From: JBOFLG01 sp051657745
GTDB lineage: Bacteria; Actinomycetota; Actinomycetes; Actinomycetales; Dermatophilaceae
DNA length: 64,000 nt
Assembly (NCBI GenBank): GCA_051657745.1
Contig: JBOFLG010000117.1
Span: 5,825-69,824 of the forward strand
Reading direction: 5' to 3'
Position numbers and translations under genes: made by a program
Shown: positions 17,814-25,735 of the stretch, piece by piece
Position numbering within the stretch: position 1 is the stretch's first letter
Layout: each line of letters opens with the position of its first letter
The notes under the pieces: model-generated
Database searches by the model: none
Told to the model about the DNA's origin: nothing
What the model saw: the letters and a program-made list of their open reading frames with translations, nothing else

Positions 17814-18152
17814 TCATAGGTAGAGCCCGGTGTTGCCTTCCTCGACCCGTTCCGCAGCCACGGCGTGCAGATCCCGCTCGCGCAGCAGGAGGTAGTCGTG
17901 CGCGCCGATCTCGACCTCGGCCCGGTCCTCGGGGTCGAACAGCACCCGGTCGCCGATCTCCACCTGGCGCACGTTCGGCCCGGTGGCCACCGCCGCACCC
18001 CAGGCCAGACGACGTCCGACGCTCGCCGTGGCCGGGATGACGATGCCGCCCCCGGAACGCCGCTCCCCTGGCTCGCCCTCGAGACTGACCAGGATCCGAT
18101 CATGCAGCATCCGCACGGGCAACTTGGTGCGCCCGCTCCGAGTTGGTGCCAC
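17814..18152 (-). CDS. GroES-like co-chaperonin family protein
   Basis: The 112-residue protein carries the GroES fold signature: PVRMLHDRILVSLEGEPGER, GGIVIPATA (mobile-loop region), then GPNVRQVEIGDRVLFDPED and YLLLRERDLHAV. It is distinct from the canonical groES beside groEL; actinobacteria commonly carry such a divergent copy next to DUF3618 and bcp. The GTG at 18152 is chosen because it follows the DUF3618 stop codon by one base, consistent with coupling. An ATG at 18110 would give a shorter protein starting at MLHDRILV. Confidence 0.85.
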   Translation of the reverse strand: MAPTRSGRTKLPVRMLHDRILVSLEGEPGERRSGGGIVIPATASVGRRLAWGAAVATGPNVRQVEIGDRVLFDPEDRAEVEIGAHDYLLLRERDLHAVAAERVEEGNTGLYL

Positions 18153-18153
18153 C

Positions 18154-18450
18154 TCAGTGCCGCCTGCGCCGCCGGTACAGCACGATGCCACCCACCACGA
18201 CCACCGCTGCGACCACCGCGACGACCCGGTCGGCCCGCAGTTCCCCATCAGCGGCACGAGTGGCGCTGGCGAACCGAGACCGGGCACCATCGACCTGGCG
18301 GTGCAGCAGGGTGCGCGGGCTGGCCCGAGTGACGAGTTCGTCGATACTCGCGGCGAGCCGCTCCCGACGGGCGCCGATCTCGGCCTCCAGCAGCGGGATT
18401 GACGGCGCCAACCCGGCCGGGGCAGCGGCGGACTTGTCGGCCATGCTCAC
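18154..18450 (-). CDS. DUF3618 domain protein
   Basis: A 98-residue protein with an N-terminal helix pair containing the DUF3618 pattern (IPLLEAEIGARRERLAASID and TRASPRTLLHRQV) and one C-terminal membrane segment (VVAVVAAVVVVGGIVLY) followed by an Arg/His tail. It is probably a small peripheral membrane protein; function unknown. The GTG start overlaps the bcp stop (GTGA), and its own stop almost touches the GroES-like start, making a tight three-gene operon. Confidence 0.85.
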   Translation of the reverse strand: MSMADKSAAAPAGLAPSIPLLEAEIGARRERLAASIDELVTRASPRTLLHRQVDGARSRFASATRAADGELRADRVVAVVAAVVVVGGIVLYRRRRRH

Positions 18451-18917
18451 TCCAGCCCGAGGTCGCGGCGCAGCTTGGCCACGTGGCCGGTGGCCTTGAC
18501 GTTGTAGAACGCGTGGCTCACGACACCGCTTTCGTCGATGACGAGGGTGCTGCGGATGACGCCCTGAACGGTCTTGCCGTACATCTGCTTCTCACCGAAT
18601 GCGCCCCACTGCGTCATCACGCTCTTGTCGCGGTCGGACAGCAACGTGATGGTGAGCTGGTCGTTGCTGCGGAACGCCGCGAGCTTCTCGGGGGTGTCGG
18701 GCGAGATGCCGAGCACGGTGTACCCGTCACGCGTCAGCGACTCCAACGACTCGCTGAAGTCGCACGCCTGCGTGGTGCAGCCCGGGGTCATCGCCGCCGG
18801 GTAGAAGTACACGATGACCTTGCGGCCGCGCGCGCCGCTCAGCGCCACCAGCGCTCCGGTGTCGTCAGGCAGAGTGAAGTCGGGGGCGGTGTCGCCGGGA
18901 GCGAGCCGGTCAGCCAC
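18447..18917 (-). CDS. bcp: Thioredoxin-dependent thiol peroxidase, Bcp/PrxQ type
   Basis: The 156-residue peroxiredoxin reduces hydrogen peroxide and organic peroxides. The peroxidatic cysteine is in MTPGCTTQACDFS, and the second cysteine five residues later is the resolving cysteine typical of the Bcp/PrxQ alpha form. YFYPAAMTPG and the conserved Arg of VIRSTLVID complete the active site. The GTG at 18917 has an excellent GGAGG six bases upstream; longer frames run into tRNA-Leu on the same strand. First gene of the bcp - DUF3618 - GroES-like operon. Confidence 0.95.
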   Translation of the reverse strand: MADRLAPGDTAPDFTLPDDTGALVALSGARGRKVIVYFYPAAMTPGCTTQACDFSESLESLTRDGYTVLGISPDTPEKLAAFRSNDQLTITLLSDRDKSVMTQWGAFGEKQMYGKTVQGVIRSTLVIDESGVVSHAFYNVKATGHVAKLRRDLGLE

Positions 18918-18983
18918 GTAGTCCTCCTCATGGGTCGTCGGGATCAGCCGCAAACCTACCGCGCCAGGTGGCGCCACCATGTG

Positions 18984-19065
18984 TGCGCAAGGCGGGACTC
19001 GAACCCGCACACCCGAAGGCACCAGGACCTAAACCTGGCGCGTCTGCCAATTCCGCCACTTGCGC
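18984..19065 (-). tRNA. tRNA-Leu(TAG)
   Basis: Read on the minus strand the gene starts GCGCAAGTGGCGGAATTGGC and ends with CTTGCGC plus discriminator A. It has a class II long variable arm (TGCCTTCGGGTGT region) and the anticodon loop TTTAGGT, giving TAG. CCA is not encoded. It lies upstream of bcp and just downstream of the ATPase islet. Confidence 0.96.
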
Positions 19066-19108
19066 GTGCACGACGAGCGTAGGGGATGACGGGTGCGCCG
19101 CGTCGGTG

Positions 19109-19165
19109 GCGTCACGGTGCGAGCAGACGCCGCGGCACCGGCTCGAGGTCACGGAACGCGGTGCC
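19109..19165. repeat. Left copy of 57-bp direct repeat (duplicated rdgB 3' end)
   Basis: This 57-bp segment, starting GCGTCACGGTGCGAGCAGAC, matches 20465-20521 at 54 of 57 positions. The right copy is the true 3' end of rdgB including its stop codon; the left copy is detached from any rdgB sequence and lies next to the ATPase stop codon. The two copies therefore bracket the ATPase gene. Confidence 0.9.
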
Positions 19166-19168
19166 CGT

Positions 19169-20353
19169 TCACGATGGACCTGGGTCTGGCTGGCGAGTGA
19201 TGAAATCCGCCATTGTTGGCACCGTGAAGTCGATCCGACCGTGGTCCGGCGAGTAGATCAGCCCTTTGGCGATGAGGTTGGCCCGGGTTGGGCCCAGGCT
19301 TGTCGCGCGCCGGTGCAGCCGACGGGCGACTTCGCCGGATGAGCTGCCAGCATCACCGTCCTGAGCCATTGCCCGCAGGTACGCCTGTTCCGACCTCGTC
19401 GCCCTGTCCCAGCGAGCGCGGAAGAACCCGACATCCAACGCATGTCGTCCGAGGGCCGCGCCGGTTCGGGCGTCGTGGAGCGTGATCAGGTCATCGTGGG
19501 TGGCGGTGTTCCAGGTATCTTGACCAACTTGCTGCAGGAAGTAGGGATAGCCCGAGGTCTGATCGACCACGTACGAGACGGCATCATCGGCCCAGGTGAC
19601 CCCTGCTGCTGCGGACGGGACGGTGAGGGCCTCGCCGGCAGTCGCCTGCGGAAGTGCGGTGATGGAGTGGAAGGCGAACAGGCGCTCGGCGTAGGACTTG
19701 GCCTCGGCCACATCCTTGGGCAGGGAGGGCAGACCAGCCAGGCAAAACAGCAGCGGCCAACCGTGTTGGGACGCCTTGTGGGCGATGGCGCACACCGCGA
19801 CCAACTCGTCGTGGCTGAGGTGTTGGGCCTCATCGACGAGGATCGCCAGGCCCACACCTTCCTCGGCCGCAGCGCCACTGAGATCCTTGAGCAGTTTGTC
19901 GAGGTCCGTCTCAAGGATTCCGGAGTTGGCACCACCGCCAGGAACAGCATCGAGGTCCAGGCCGAAGGACCACATACCGGTGGAGTCGTAAGACGCCTTG
20001 AACGAGAGCGCAGTTTTGAGCGCCTTGAGCAGTCGGCGACCGCCAGCAGGCCGGGCCAGATCGGACAGCGGACCGTAGAGGGCCTCGCCCAGCGCCTCAC
20101 GTAGTGTCTTGCCAGCACCGGCCTCAATCTGGGCAACGACCCAATTGCTGCGCTCGGCGTCGGTGGCCATCGAGTTCAGGAGGACCGTCTTGCCGACACC
20201 GCGCAATCCGTAGAGGGCCACGGGTTGCGCGGAGAGCCCGGCCGCAATCCGGTCGATGGCGATGCTCCAGTTGGTGCGCTCCACGTCGCGACCGACCAGC
20301 GCGGCGGGTGGGCGGCCCGCGCCGGGGCTGTACGGGTTGCGACGAGGGTCCAC
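19169..20353 (-). CDS. AAA/STAND-like P-loop ATPase in a repeat-bounded islet
   Basis: The 394-residue protein has a Walker A motif GLRGVGKT at residues 49-56, a Walker B ILVDEAQ at 171-177 and a sensor-like region (LLFCLAGLPSLP), then a winged-helix-like C-terminus (ARRLHRRATSLGPTRANLIAKG). This matches the ORC/Cdc6-like or STAND-like stand-alone ATPases annotated as ATP-binding proteins in actinobacteria, whose role is unknown; defence, transposition control and DNA remodelling are all possible. The GTG start has GGAG just upstream. No integrase or partner gene is visible, but the 57-bp repeats on both sides show it was inserted or duplicated as a unit. Confidence 0.8.
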   Translation of the reverse strand: MDPRRNPYSPGAGRPPAALVGRDVERTNWSIAIDRIAAGLSAQPVALYGLRGVGKTVLLNSMATDAERSNWVVAQIEAGAGKTLREALGEALYGPLSDLARPAGGRRLLKALKTALSFKASYDSTGMWSFGLDLDAVPGGGANSGILETDLDKLLKDLSGAAAEEGVGLAILVDEAQHLSHDELVAVCAIAHKASQHGWPLLFCLAGLPSLPKDVAEAKSYAERLFAFHSITALPQATAGEALTVPSAAAGVTWADDAVSYVVDQTSGYPYFLQQVGQDTWNTATHDDLITLHDARTGAALGRHALDVGFFRARWDRATRSEQAYLRAMAQDGDAGSSSGEVARRLHRRATSLGPTRANLIAKGLIYSPDHGRIDFTVPTMADFITRQPDPGPS

Positions 20354-20357
20354 GGCG

Positions 20358-20409
20358 CTCCTTCGGAAACTTTATGAAGGAGTGTAGCGATCGAATAGAT
20401 ACGGCCCAA
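20358..20409 (-). promoter_or_regulatory. Promoter and overlapping inverted repeat of the ATPase gene
   Basis: On the minus strand TTGGGC (20409-20404) and TACACT (20386-20381) are separated by exactly 17 bp, a good sigma-70-type promoter in a locally AT-rich patch. CTCCTTC (20382-20376) and GAAGGAG (20364-20358) form a perfect 7-bp inverted repeat with an 11-base loop spanning the -10 edge and the ribosome-binding site. It could be an operator or an RNA hairpin that hides the ribosome-binding site. Confidence 0.5.
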
Positions 20410-20464
20410 TTTTGCGAGATCTGCGGCACGCCGGTGCTTCGGCGCCGGAGGTCGCACGCCGCGC

Positions 20465-20521
20465 GCGTCACGGTGCGAGCAGACGCCGCAGCACCGGCTC
20501 GAGGGCACGGAACGCGGCGCC
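20465..20521. repeat. Right copy of 57-bp direct repeat, within the rdgB 3' end
   Basis: The original context of the repeat: it encodes the last 17 or so residues of RdgB and its TGA stop. See 19109-19165 for the displaced copy. Confidence 0.9.
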
Positions 20522-21106
20522 GCGGTGCGAAATCGCGTTCTTCTCGATATCGGTGTACTCGGCCAGGGTGCGCGAGTCGTCGGCCGGTACGAAGACCGGG
20601 TCGTACCCGAACCCGTTCGTCCCGCGCGGCTCGCGGATGACGGTGCCGGCCACCCGGCCCTCGACGCCCTCGACTGGCCCGCCCGGCAGCGCCACCACCG
20701 CGGCGCAGACGAACGCGGCGCGGCGGTGCTCGTCGGGCACCTCGGCGATCTGCTCCAGCAACAGGGTGAGGTTGGCCTGGTCGCGCTCGGCCCGGCGTGC
20801 GCCCGACCCGGCGTGCGAGCCCGACCAGCCCGCTGAGAAGACTCCAGGGGAGCCGCCGAGCACGTCGAGGGCGAGCCCGGAGTCGTCGGCCACCGCCGGC
20901 AGGCCGGTGGCCTCGGCGAGCGCCACCGCCTTGAGCCGGGCGTTGCCAAGGAAGGTGACCTCGGTTTCGGGCACCTCGGGCGCACCATCGACGTCATCCG
21001 CACCGACCACCTCGAGCCCCAGGTCGGTGACCAGGCCGGCCAGGATCTGCCGTAACTCGTGCACCTTGTGGGGGTTACGGGTGGCGAGCACCAGCCGGCG
21101 GGTCAC
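20468..21106 (-). CDS. rdgB: RdgB/HAM1 non-canonical purine NTP pyrophosphatase
   Basis: The 212-residue enzyme hydrolyses ITP, dITP and XTP to the monophosphates, cleaning the nucleotide pool. Signatures are LVLATRNPHKVHELRQIL at the N-terminus, ADDSGLALDVLGGSPGVFSA (metal/substrate loop) and GTNGFGYDPVFVP followed by SHRGAAFRAL near the C-terminus. The GTG start overlaps the rph stop (GTGA), as in the common actinobacterial rph-rdgB pair. Its 3' end was the site of a 57-bp duplication during acquisition of the neighbouring ATPase gene; the coding frame remains intact. Confidence 0.96.
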   Translation of the reverse strand: MTRRLVLATRNPHKVHELRQILAGLVTDLGLEVVGADDVDGAPEVPETEVTFLGNARLKAVALAEATGLPAVADDSGLALDVLGGSPGVFSAGWSGSHAGSGARRAERDQANLTLLLEQIAEVPDEHRRAAFVCAAVVALPGGPVEGVEGRVAGTVIREPRGTNGFGYDPVFVPADDSRTLAEYTDIEKNAISHRGAAFRALEPVLRRLLAP

Positions 21107-21876
21107 CGGTGCCGTTCGCGTGCCGGGGCGTCGAGCGCCGCCTGCTGCAGCTCGGTGAGCGCCGCGCAGCCGGTGCCGGCGAGGTCGAGCAGGCCGTCGA
21201 GCAGCGCCCGGTCGAACGCCGCTCCCGCGCCCTCGGCGGTGCCCTGCACCTCCACGAACCGGCCGTCGCCGGTCATCACCACGTTCATGTCGGTATCGGC
21301 GCCAACATCTTCGGGGTAGTCCAGGTCGAGCACCGGCCGGCCGCCGACCACCCCGACCGACACGGCCGCGACCGAACCGGTGAGGGGCTGGGCGGCACGG
21401 GCGAGCAGGCCGCGCGCCCGTGCGTCGGCCACCGCGTCGGCGAGTGCCACCCAGGCGCCGGTGACCGATGCCGTGCGGGTCCCGCCGTCGGCCTGCAGCA
21501 CATCACAGTCGAGCACGATTGTGTTCTCGCCCAACGCTTTCGTGTCGACCACCGCGCGCAGGCTGCGGCCCACCAGCCGGGAGATCTCATGAGTGCGTCC
21601 CCCGACCTTGCCCTTCCGCGACTCGCGGTCGCCGCGGGTATTCGTGGCGCGGGGCAGCATTTCGTACTCGGCGGTGACCCACCCGGTGCCCTTGCCCTTG
21701 AGCCAGCGCGGCACACCCGGGGTGAAGGATGCCGCGCACAGCACCCGGGTGCGACCGAACTCGACAAGCACACTCCCCTCCGCATGGTCGAGCCAGTTGC
21801 GGGTCAGGCGCACCTCGCGCAGCTGGTCGGGAGTGCGGCCGTCGTGGCGCGGGGCAGAGTGGTCGGAGACGGACAT
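21103..21876 (-). CDS. rph: Ribonuclease PH
   Basis: This 257-residue phosphorolytic 3'-5' exoribonuclease trims tRNA precursors. It shows the typical N-terminus (GRTPDQLREVRLTRNWLDHA, EGSVLVEFGRTRVLCAAS), the RGDRESRKGKVGGRT-like basic loop with EISRLVGRSLRAVVD, and the catalytic DLDYPEDVGADTDMNVVMT. It sits between the MBL-ASCH gene and rdgB, with a four-base overlap to rdgB. Start ATG at 21876 (MSVSDHSAPRHDGRTP). Confidence 0.97.
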   Translation of the reverse strand: MSVSDHSAPRHDGRTPDQLREVRLTRNWLDHAEGSVLVEFGRTRVLCAASFTPGVPRWLKGKGTGWVTAEYEMLPRATNTRGDRESRKGKVGGRTHEISRLVGRSLRAVVDTKALGENTIVLDCDVLQADGGTRTASVTGAWVALADAVADARARGLLARAAQPLTGSVAAVSVGVVGGRPVLDLDYPEDVGADTDMNVVMTGDGRFVEVQGTAEGAGAAFDRALLDGLLDLAGTGCAALTELQQAALDAPARERHR

Positions 21877-22061
21877 GTCGAGAAGGCTAGCGAGGCGTCA
21901 TCCGGGCACCCCGCAGCGGGCGGCGCGGCCGGGACTGCCGGCGACCAGGCACTGGGTCGGCGCCCCGGTCGAAGGAGCAGGTCGACACCCGTGCCGACCT
22001 GCGTCATCCGGGCGACGGCCTGTCGATCGACCCGCACGTAGTGACGTTCTCCCGACCGAGG

Positions 22062-23426
22062 TCAGGGCGCGCTCGACGGCTCGGAGGCCAACTCGGGCGG
22101 CCAGACCACGTCAAAACGCTCGAAGCACACCTCGACGTCGTCCGAGAACGCCACCCCGACCCGGCCGCATTCACGCTGGAAGAAGTGCCGATGCGCCTCC
22201 CGCCACGAGGTGAGCGTGCGGTCCCCTTCCCCCTCGTCCCAGGCGAACCGCTCATCGACGCTGTGCAGCGGACCAACCCGCAATTCGATAGTGCGCAGCA
22301 CCACCCGGGGTTGACCCGCACCGTCGCAGGCCACCCAATGCTCGCCCACGCGGGGCAACGCGTCATCGTCGTGGAGATAGGCCGCGACGAGCCCGGCCGT
22401 GGCGCGCTTGGTACCCGCCACGACATCCCCGATCAGCTGGTCGGCACCGGCCGGGCTGTCGCCGAAGCACTCGATGGCGACGGCCTCCGCGGACCCGCGC
22501 TTGGGGTGAGCCGCACAGTATTCGGCCCACATCCGCCACCCAGCCACATGGTCGACCTGAGGAAGTGCGCCGGGACCCTCGTCCGCACCACCGGCCGCGC
22601 CATCCGCCGCACCAGAAGCGGTCGCATGATGCGGCTCGTCGGCTTCGCCCGTCGAGCCGATCTGGTAGACGTCCCCGGCGCGGGCGAGCTCGACCGCGCC
22701 GGGCCACTCCGCCGCCGCCTGGGCGCGGCAGACCTCCGGGTCGTTCCAGGCCGGCAGATGAGTGAGCACCAGGCGCCGCACCCCGCCGGCGCGGGCCGCC
22801 GCGCGCGCAGCCCGCGACCCGGAAAGGTGGATACCGGCCGCGTGGTCCCGGCCGTCAACGAACGCCGCGTCGACGAGGGCGAGGTCGGCGCCAGTGAGCA
22901 GCCGGTCCAGGCTCGGGCAGTCGTCGGTGTCGCCGCTGAAGGCCAGCGTGCCGCTGCGGGTCTGCACCCGGTAGCCGTACGCCTCCACCGGATGCCGCAC
23001 AGCAATGGCCGTCACGGTGAAGGGGCCCACCGTGACAACTGACCCATCGACGACCGGGCGCACATCGAACTCGGCGTCCATTCCGCCCGGTTCGAGGCCG
23101 TGGTACATCAGCGCGAGCCGCTGCGCGGTGCCGTTTGGGCCGTGCAGCGGCAGCCGCGCGGGCAGCGGGCCGAGCGGGCGGTAGCGGCGGTAGACGTAGA
23201 GGCCCAGGAGGTCGACGCAGTGGTCGGGGTGGAGGTGGCTGAGGAACACGGCGTCGAGCTCGGCGAGGTCCACCTGCTGCTGCAGGGCACCGAGTGCACC
23301 GCTGCCGAGGTCGAGCACCAGGCTCCACATACGCCCGTCGTCATCCGGGTGTTGGACCAGATAACAGGAGGCTGGCGAGTCAGGACCGGCGAATGACCCG
23401 GAGCAGCCGACCACGGTGACCCTCAT
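22062..23426 (-). CDS. Metallo-beta-lactamase-fold hydrolase fused to a C-terminal ASCH domain
   Basis: The 454-residue protein has two parts. Residues 1 to about 265 form an RNase Z/ElaC-like metallo-beta-lactamase fold (MRVTVVGCSGSFAGPDSPAS, zinc motif SHLHPDHCVDLLG, AFSGDTDDCPSL). After an Ala/Gly/Asp linker, residues about 295-450 form an ASCH domain, a PUA-related RNA-binding fold (ECFGDSPAGADQLIGDVVAG, TKRATAGLVAAYLHDDDALP, REAHRHFFQRECG). In most actinobacteria the MBL gene in the murI-rph operon lacks this extension. Joining a nuclease-like fold to a potential RNA-binding domain beside RNase PH suggests RNA processing, but the MBL part may instead act on a small molecule. The ATG overlaps the murI stop (ATGA). 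Confidence 0.87.
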   Translation of the reverse strand: MRVTVVGCSGSFAGPDSPASCYLVQHPDDDGRMWSLVLDLGSGALGALQQQVDLAELDAVFLSHLHPDHCVDLLGLYVYRRYRPLGPLPARLPLHGPNGTAQRLALMYHGLEPGGMDAEFDVRPVVDGSVVTVGPFTVTAIAVRHPVEAYGYRVQTRSGTLAFSGDTDDCPSLDRLLTGADLALVDAAFVDGRDHAAGIHLSGSRAARAAARAGGVRRLVLTHLPAWNDPEVCRAQAAAEWPGAVELARAGDVYQIGSTGEADEPHHATASGAADGAAGGADEGPGALPQVDHVAGWRMWAEYCAAHPKRGSAEAVAIECFGDSPAGADQLIGDVVAGTKRATAGLVAAYLHDDDALPRVGEHWVACDGAGQPRVVLRTIELRVGPLHSVDERFAWDEGEGDRTLTSWREAHRHFFQRECGRVGVAFSDDVEVCFERFDVVWPPELASEPSSAP

Positions 23427-24250
23427 GTCAGGACTGCCCTCCGCACGACCGGCGGAGCGGGAAACACCTCGCCGACCCGCGACCCGACGCCGAGGAACCG
23501 CGTTGCACGGCGACGGAATTCCTCGGGGTCGCCAGTAGTGGTGAACCCGTGCTGCGGCGCCGGGAGGTGGCCGGAGCGGAGCGTGCCGGCATCAGCGAGG
23601 ACGCGGTAGACGTCCTTGGCGGTCTCCTCCGCCGAGGAGACGAGAGTGACGCCGTCGCCCATGACGTAGGCGATGACCGCAGTGAGCAGCGGATAGTGGG
23701 TGCACCCGAGAACGACGGTGTCGGTACCGTCCTCGCGCAATGGGTCGAGATAGTCATGAGCGACCCCGACAAGTTCGAGGCCGCTGGTTACCCCACGCTC
23801 GACGAACTCGACGAACCGCGGGCACGGCGTGCTGGTCACGTACAGGTGCGGTGCGGCGGCAAAGGCGTCGAGGTACGCGCCGGACTGGTGGGTGCCGTGC
23901 GTGCTGATGACGCCGACCCGCCCGGAGCGGGTGGCTGCGGCGGCCCGACGCACGGCCGGTCGGATCACCTCGACGACCGGGACGTCGTAGCGTTCGCGCG
24001 CGTCGTGGAGCACCGCAGCGCTGGCCGTGTTGCACGCGATGACGAGCGCCTTGACGCCGTGGTCGACCAGGCGGTCAAGGCACTGGAGCGCGTACTCGCG
24101 AGTCTGCGCGATCGGCCGCGGTCCGTACGGAGCGCGCGCGGTGTCGCCGAAGTAGGCCACCGACTCGTGGGGCAGCTGGTCGAGCACCGCACGCATCACG
24201 GTGAGTCCGCCGTACCCGGAATCGAAGACACCGATGGGAGAGTCGAACAC
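23423..24250 (-). CDS. murI: Glutamate racemase
   Basis: This 275-residue cofactor-independent racemase makes D-glutamate for peptidoglycan. The two catalytic cysteines are in VIACNTASAAV and VVLGCTHYPLL, and the N-terminus PIGVFDSGYGGLTVMRA is diagnostic. The start is a GTG at 24250. It is upstream of, and overlaps by four bases, the MBL-ASCH gene, leading the murI - MBL - rph - rdgB operon; DUF2017 and clpS precede it on the same strand, a widely conserved actinobacterial order. Confidence 0.97.
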   Translation of the reverse strand: MFDSPIGVFDSGYGGLTVMRAVLDQLPHESVAYFGDTARAPYGPRPIAQTREYALQCLDRLVDHGVKALVIACNTASAAVLHDARERYDVPVVEVIRPAVRRAAAATRSGRVGVISTHGTHQSGAYLDAFAAAPHLYVTSTPCPRFVEFVERGVTSGLELVGVAHDYLDPLREDGTDTVVLGCTHYPLLTAVIAYVMGDGVTLVSSAEETAKDVYRVLADAGTLRSGHLPAPQHGFTTTGDPEEFRRRATRFLGVGSRVGEVFPAPPVVRRAVLT

Positions 24251-24307
24251 GCACTCACCGTAGGCGACGCGGTGCCCTGGTACAGACCTCGCCGGGGGTC
24301 GGCTGCG

Positions 24308-24976
24308 TCACGCCTCGAGCATCGCCGAGGCCAGGGTTTCCTGAAGCCAGGTGAGGAAGTCGTACACGGCCAGCGCATGCGTGAGTGGGTCGTCCTCGTC
24401 GAGCGAGCCGGCCGCCCGCGCGAGCAGCTCGGCATCATCGTCGCTGCGCAGCCCCATCCGTTCGCCGAGCACGAGCCGGACATCGGTGAGCGCGGTGAGG
24501 AAGGCCAGCGCCCGCCGCCGGTCCAAGCGCAGGTGGTCATCGCCGCCGCGCAGCGCCGCCGTGGCGTCAGCCAGCGCCCCGGCCTTGCGGGTGCGCAGGC
24601 CGCGCTCAGTGAGCCGGCGAAACTCTGAGGCCGCCTCGTCGTCCTCCCGGTTGGCCAGGGGAAGCAGCCGGTCCAGGGCGGGGTCGCGCACGGCGCCGCT
24701 GGCCGGTGGATCGTGGCCGTCGGCGGGTGGATCCTGATCGCGTGCCAGTGGGCTCTGGTCGGCGGCCGCACCACTGACGCCCAGGCTGAGCCCAGCGACA
24801 ATCGCGTCGAACTCGTCACCGTCGACGCCGACCGGCACGATGGTGGGCTCGGGCACCTCGAGGAGGTCGTGGACCTGCTCCATCAGCCCGGCGACGGTGG
24901 CGCGCTCCATGGGGTCGAGCGTCGCGACATACCGGATGCCGTCGCCGTGGCCCTTGCGCCGAAAACCCCTGGCCAT
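24308..24976 (-). CDS. DUF2017 family protein
   Basis: The 222-residue protein matches DUF2017 in sequence style and position between clpS and murI. It starts MARGFRRKGHGDGIRYVATL and has helical segments (MERATVAGLMEQVHDLL, RRALAFLTALTDVRLVLGER, ALAVYDFLTWLQETLASAML) around a charged central loop rich in Asp and Pro. It is a predicted cytoplasmic protein of unknown function whose constant neighbour is clpS. It lies 57 bp upstream of murI. Confidence 0.9.
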   Translation of the reverse strand: MARGFRRKGHGDGIRYVATLDPMERATVAGLMEQVHDLLEVPEPTIVPVGVDGDEFDAIVAGLSLGVSGAAADQSPLARDQDPPADGHDPPASGAVRDPALDRLLPLANREDDEAASEFRRLTERGLRTRKAGALADATAALRGGDDHLRLDRRRALAFLTALTDVRLVLGERMGLRSDDDAELLARAAGSLDEDDPLTHALAVYDFLTWLQETLASAMLEA

Positions 24977-25099
24977 CAGGCCCTCTCGTCGGATGACGAC
25001 CCGGCGCGACCAGTCCGCGCCGGCCGCGTCCCGGTGGTCGGTGTCGGTACTGGCTGGGTCGGCGTCATCCGGCGGTTCTCCTGGACGGGTACGCGGGCG

Positions 25100-25393
25100 T
25101 CATCCAGCGTCCTTCTGGAAGGTAGCCCACAGCCCGTAGCCGTGCATGGCCTCAGTGTCGGTCTCCATCGCCTCGCGGGTGCCGTTCGAGACGACAGCAC
25201 GGCCTTCGGTATGTACCTGCATCATCAGTTTCTCCGCCTTGGCCCGGGGGTAACCGAAATGCGTCTGGATGACGAAAGTGACGTAGGACATCAAGTTGAC
25301 CGGGTCGTTCCAGACGATCGTCACCCAGGGGATATCGGGCACGACATCACCGCCAGGGACGGTCAACTCCTCCGTGGTGGGCGCGGTCGACAC
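25100..25393 (-). CDS. clpS: ATP-dependent Clp protease adaptor ClpS
   Basis: The 97-residue adaptor delivers N-degron substrates to the Clp ATPase. Conserved features include PWVTIVWNDPVNLMSYVTFV (the N-end residue pocket with the ND pair) and KAEKLMMQVHTEGRAVVSNG. The GTG at 25393 gives the usual N-terminus (MSTAPTTEEL). A longer open frame extends upstream through a 9-bp tandem repeat that would encode Pro-Arg-Cys units, but it has no family support. DUF2017 follows. The region upstream is shared with the divergent GH9 gene. Confidence 0.94.
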   Translation of the reverse strand: MSTAPTTEELTVPGGDVVPDIPWVTIVWNDPVNLMSYVTFVIQTHFGYPRAKAEKLMMQVHTEGRAVVSNGTREAMETDTEAMHGYGLWATFQKDAG

Positions 25394-25438
25394 GCCTGCC
25401 AGGATATGGGCCGGCTCGCCGGGGTGGTCGGCGGGGCG

Positions 25439-25492
25439 ACACCGAGGACACCGAGGACACCGAGGACACCGAGGACACCGAGGACACCGAGG
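25439..25492. repeat. Six tandem copies of a 9-bp unit upstream of clpS
   Basis: ACACCGAGG is repeated six times without a mismatch, ending in a GGAGGAGG run. It starts 46 bp upstream of the clpS GTG, inside the clpS leader or promoter. Because the unit is 9 bp, copy-number change would shift spacing by almost one helical turn without changing frame. Confidence 0.95.
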
Positions 25493-25669
25493 AGGAGGCT
25501 CCCCCGATGATCCTGGCCATGACCCGCCCATGCACCGGCACACAGTGGTCCGGAAAGGCCGTGGAGTGATATCGCACAGACCGGGGACGGCGAATAGTAC
25601 GCCCTGAGCCTCGAGATTCACAGATTTGCGGCCCGGTCGCGGGTTTCTCCTGCCTCTGGGCGGTTCGCC

Positions 25670-25698
25670 TTGACACAAAGTTGGCGCGGACCGATGCT
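25670..25698 (+). promoter_or_regulatory. Candidate promoter of the GH9 gene
   Basis: TTGACA at 25670-25675 is a perfect -35 hexamer, 17 bp upstream of GATGCT at 25693-25698, a fair -10. The GH9 start lies about 38 bp further on. No CebR-type palindrome was found nearby. Confidence 0.45.
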
Positions 25699-25735
25699 CG
25701 ATAGACCACCTTTATCCCACCGAGGAAGCCGGTCG

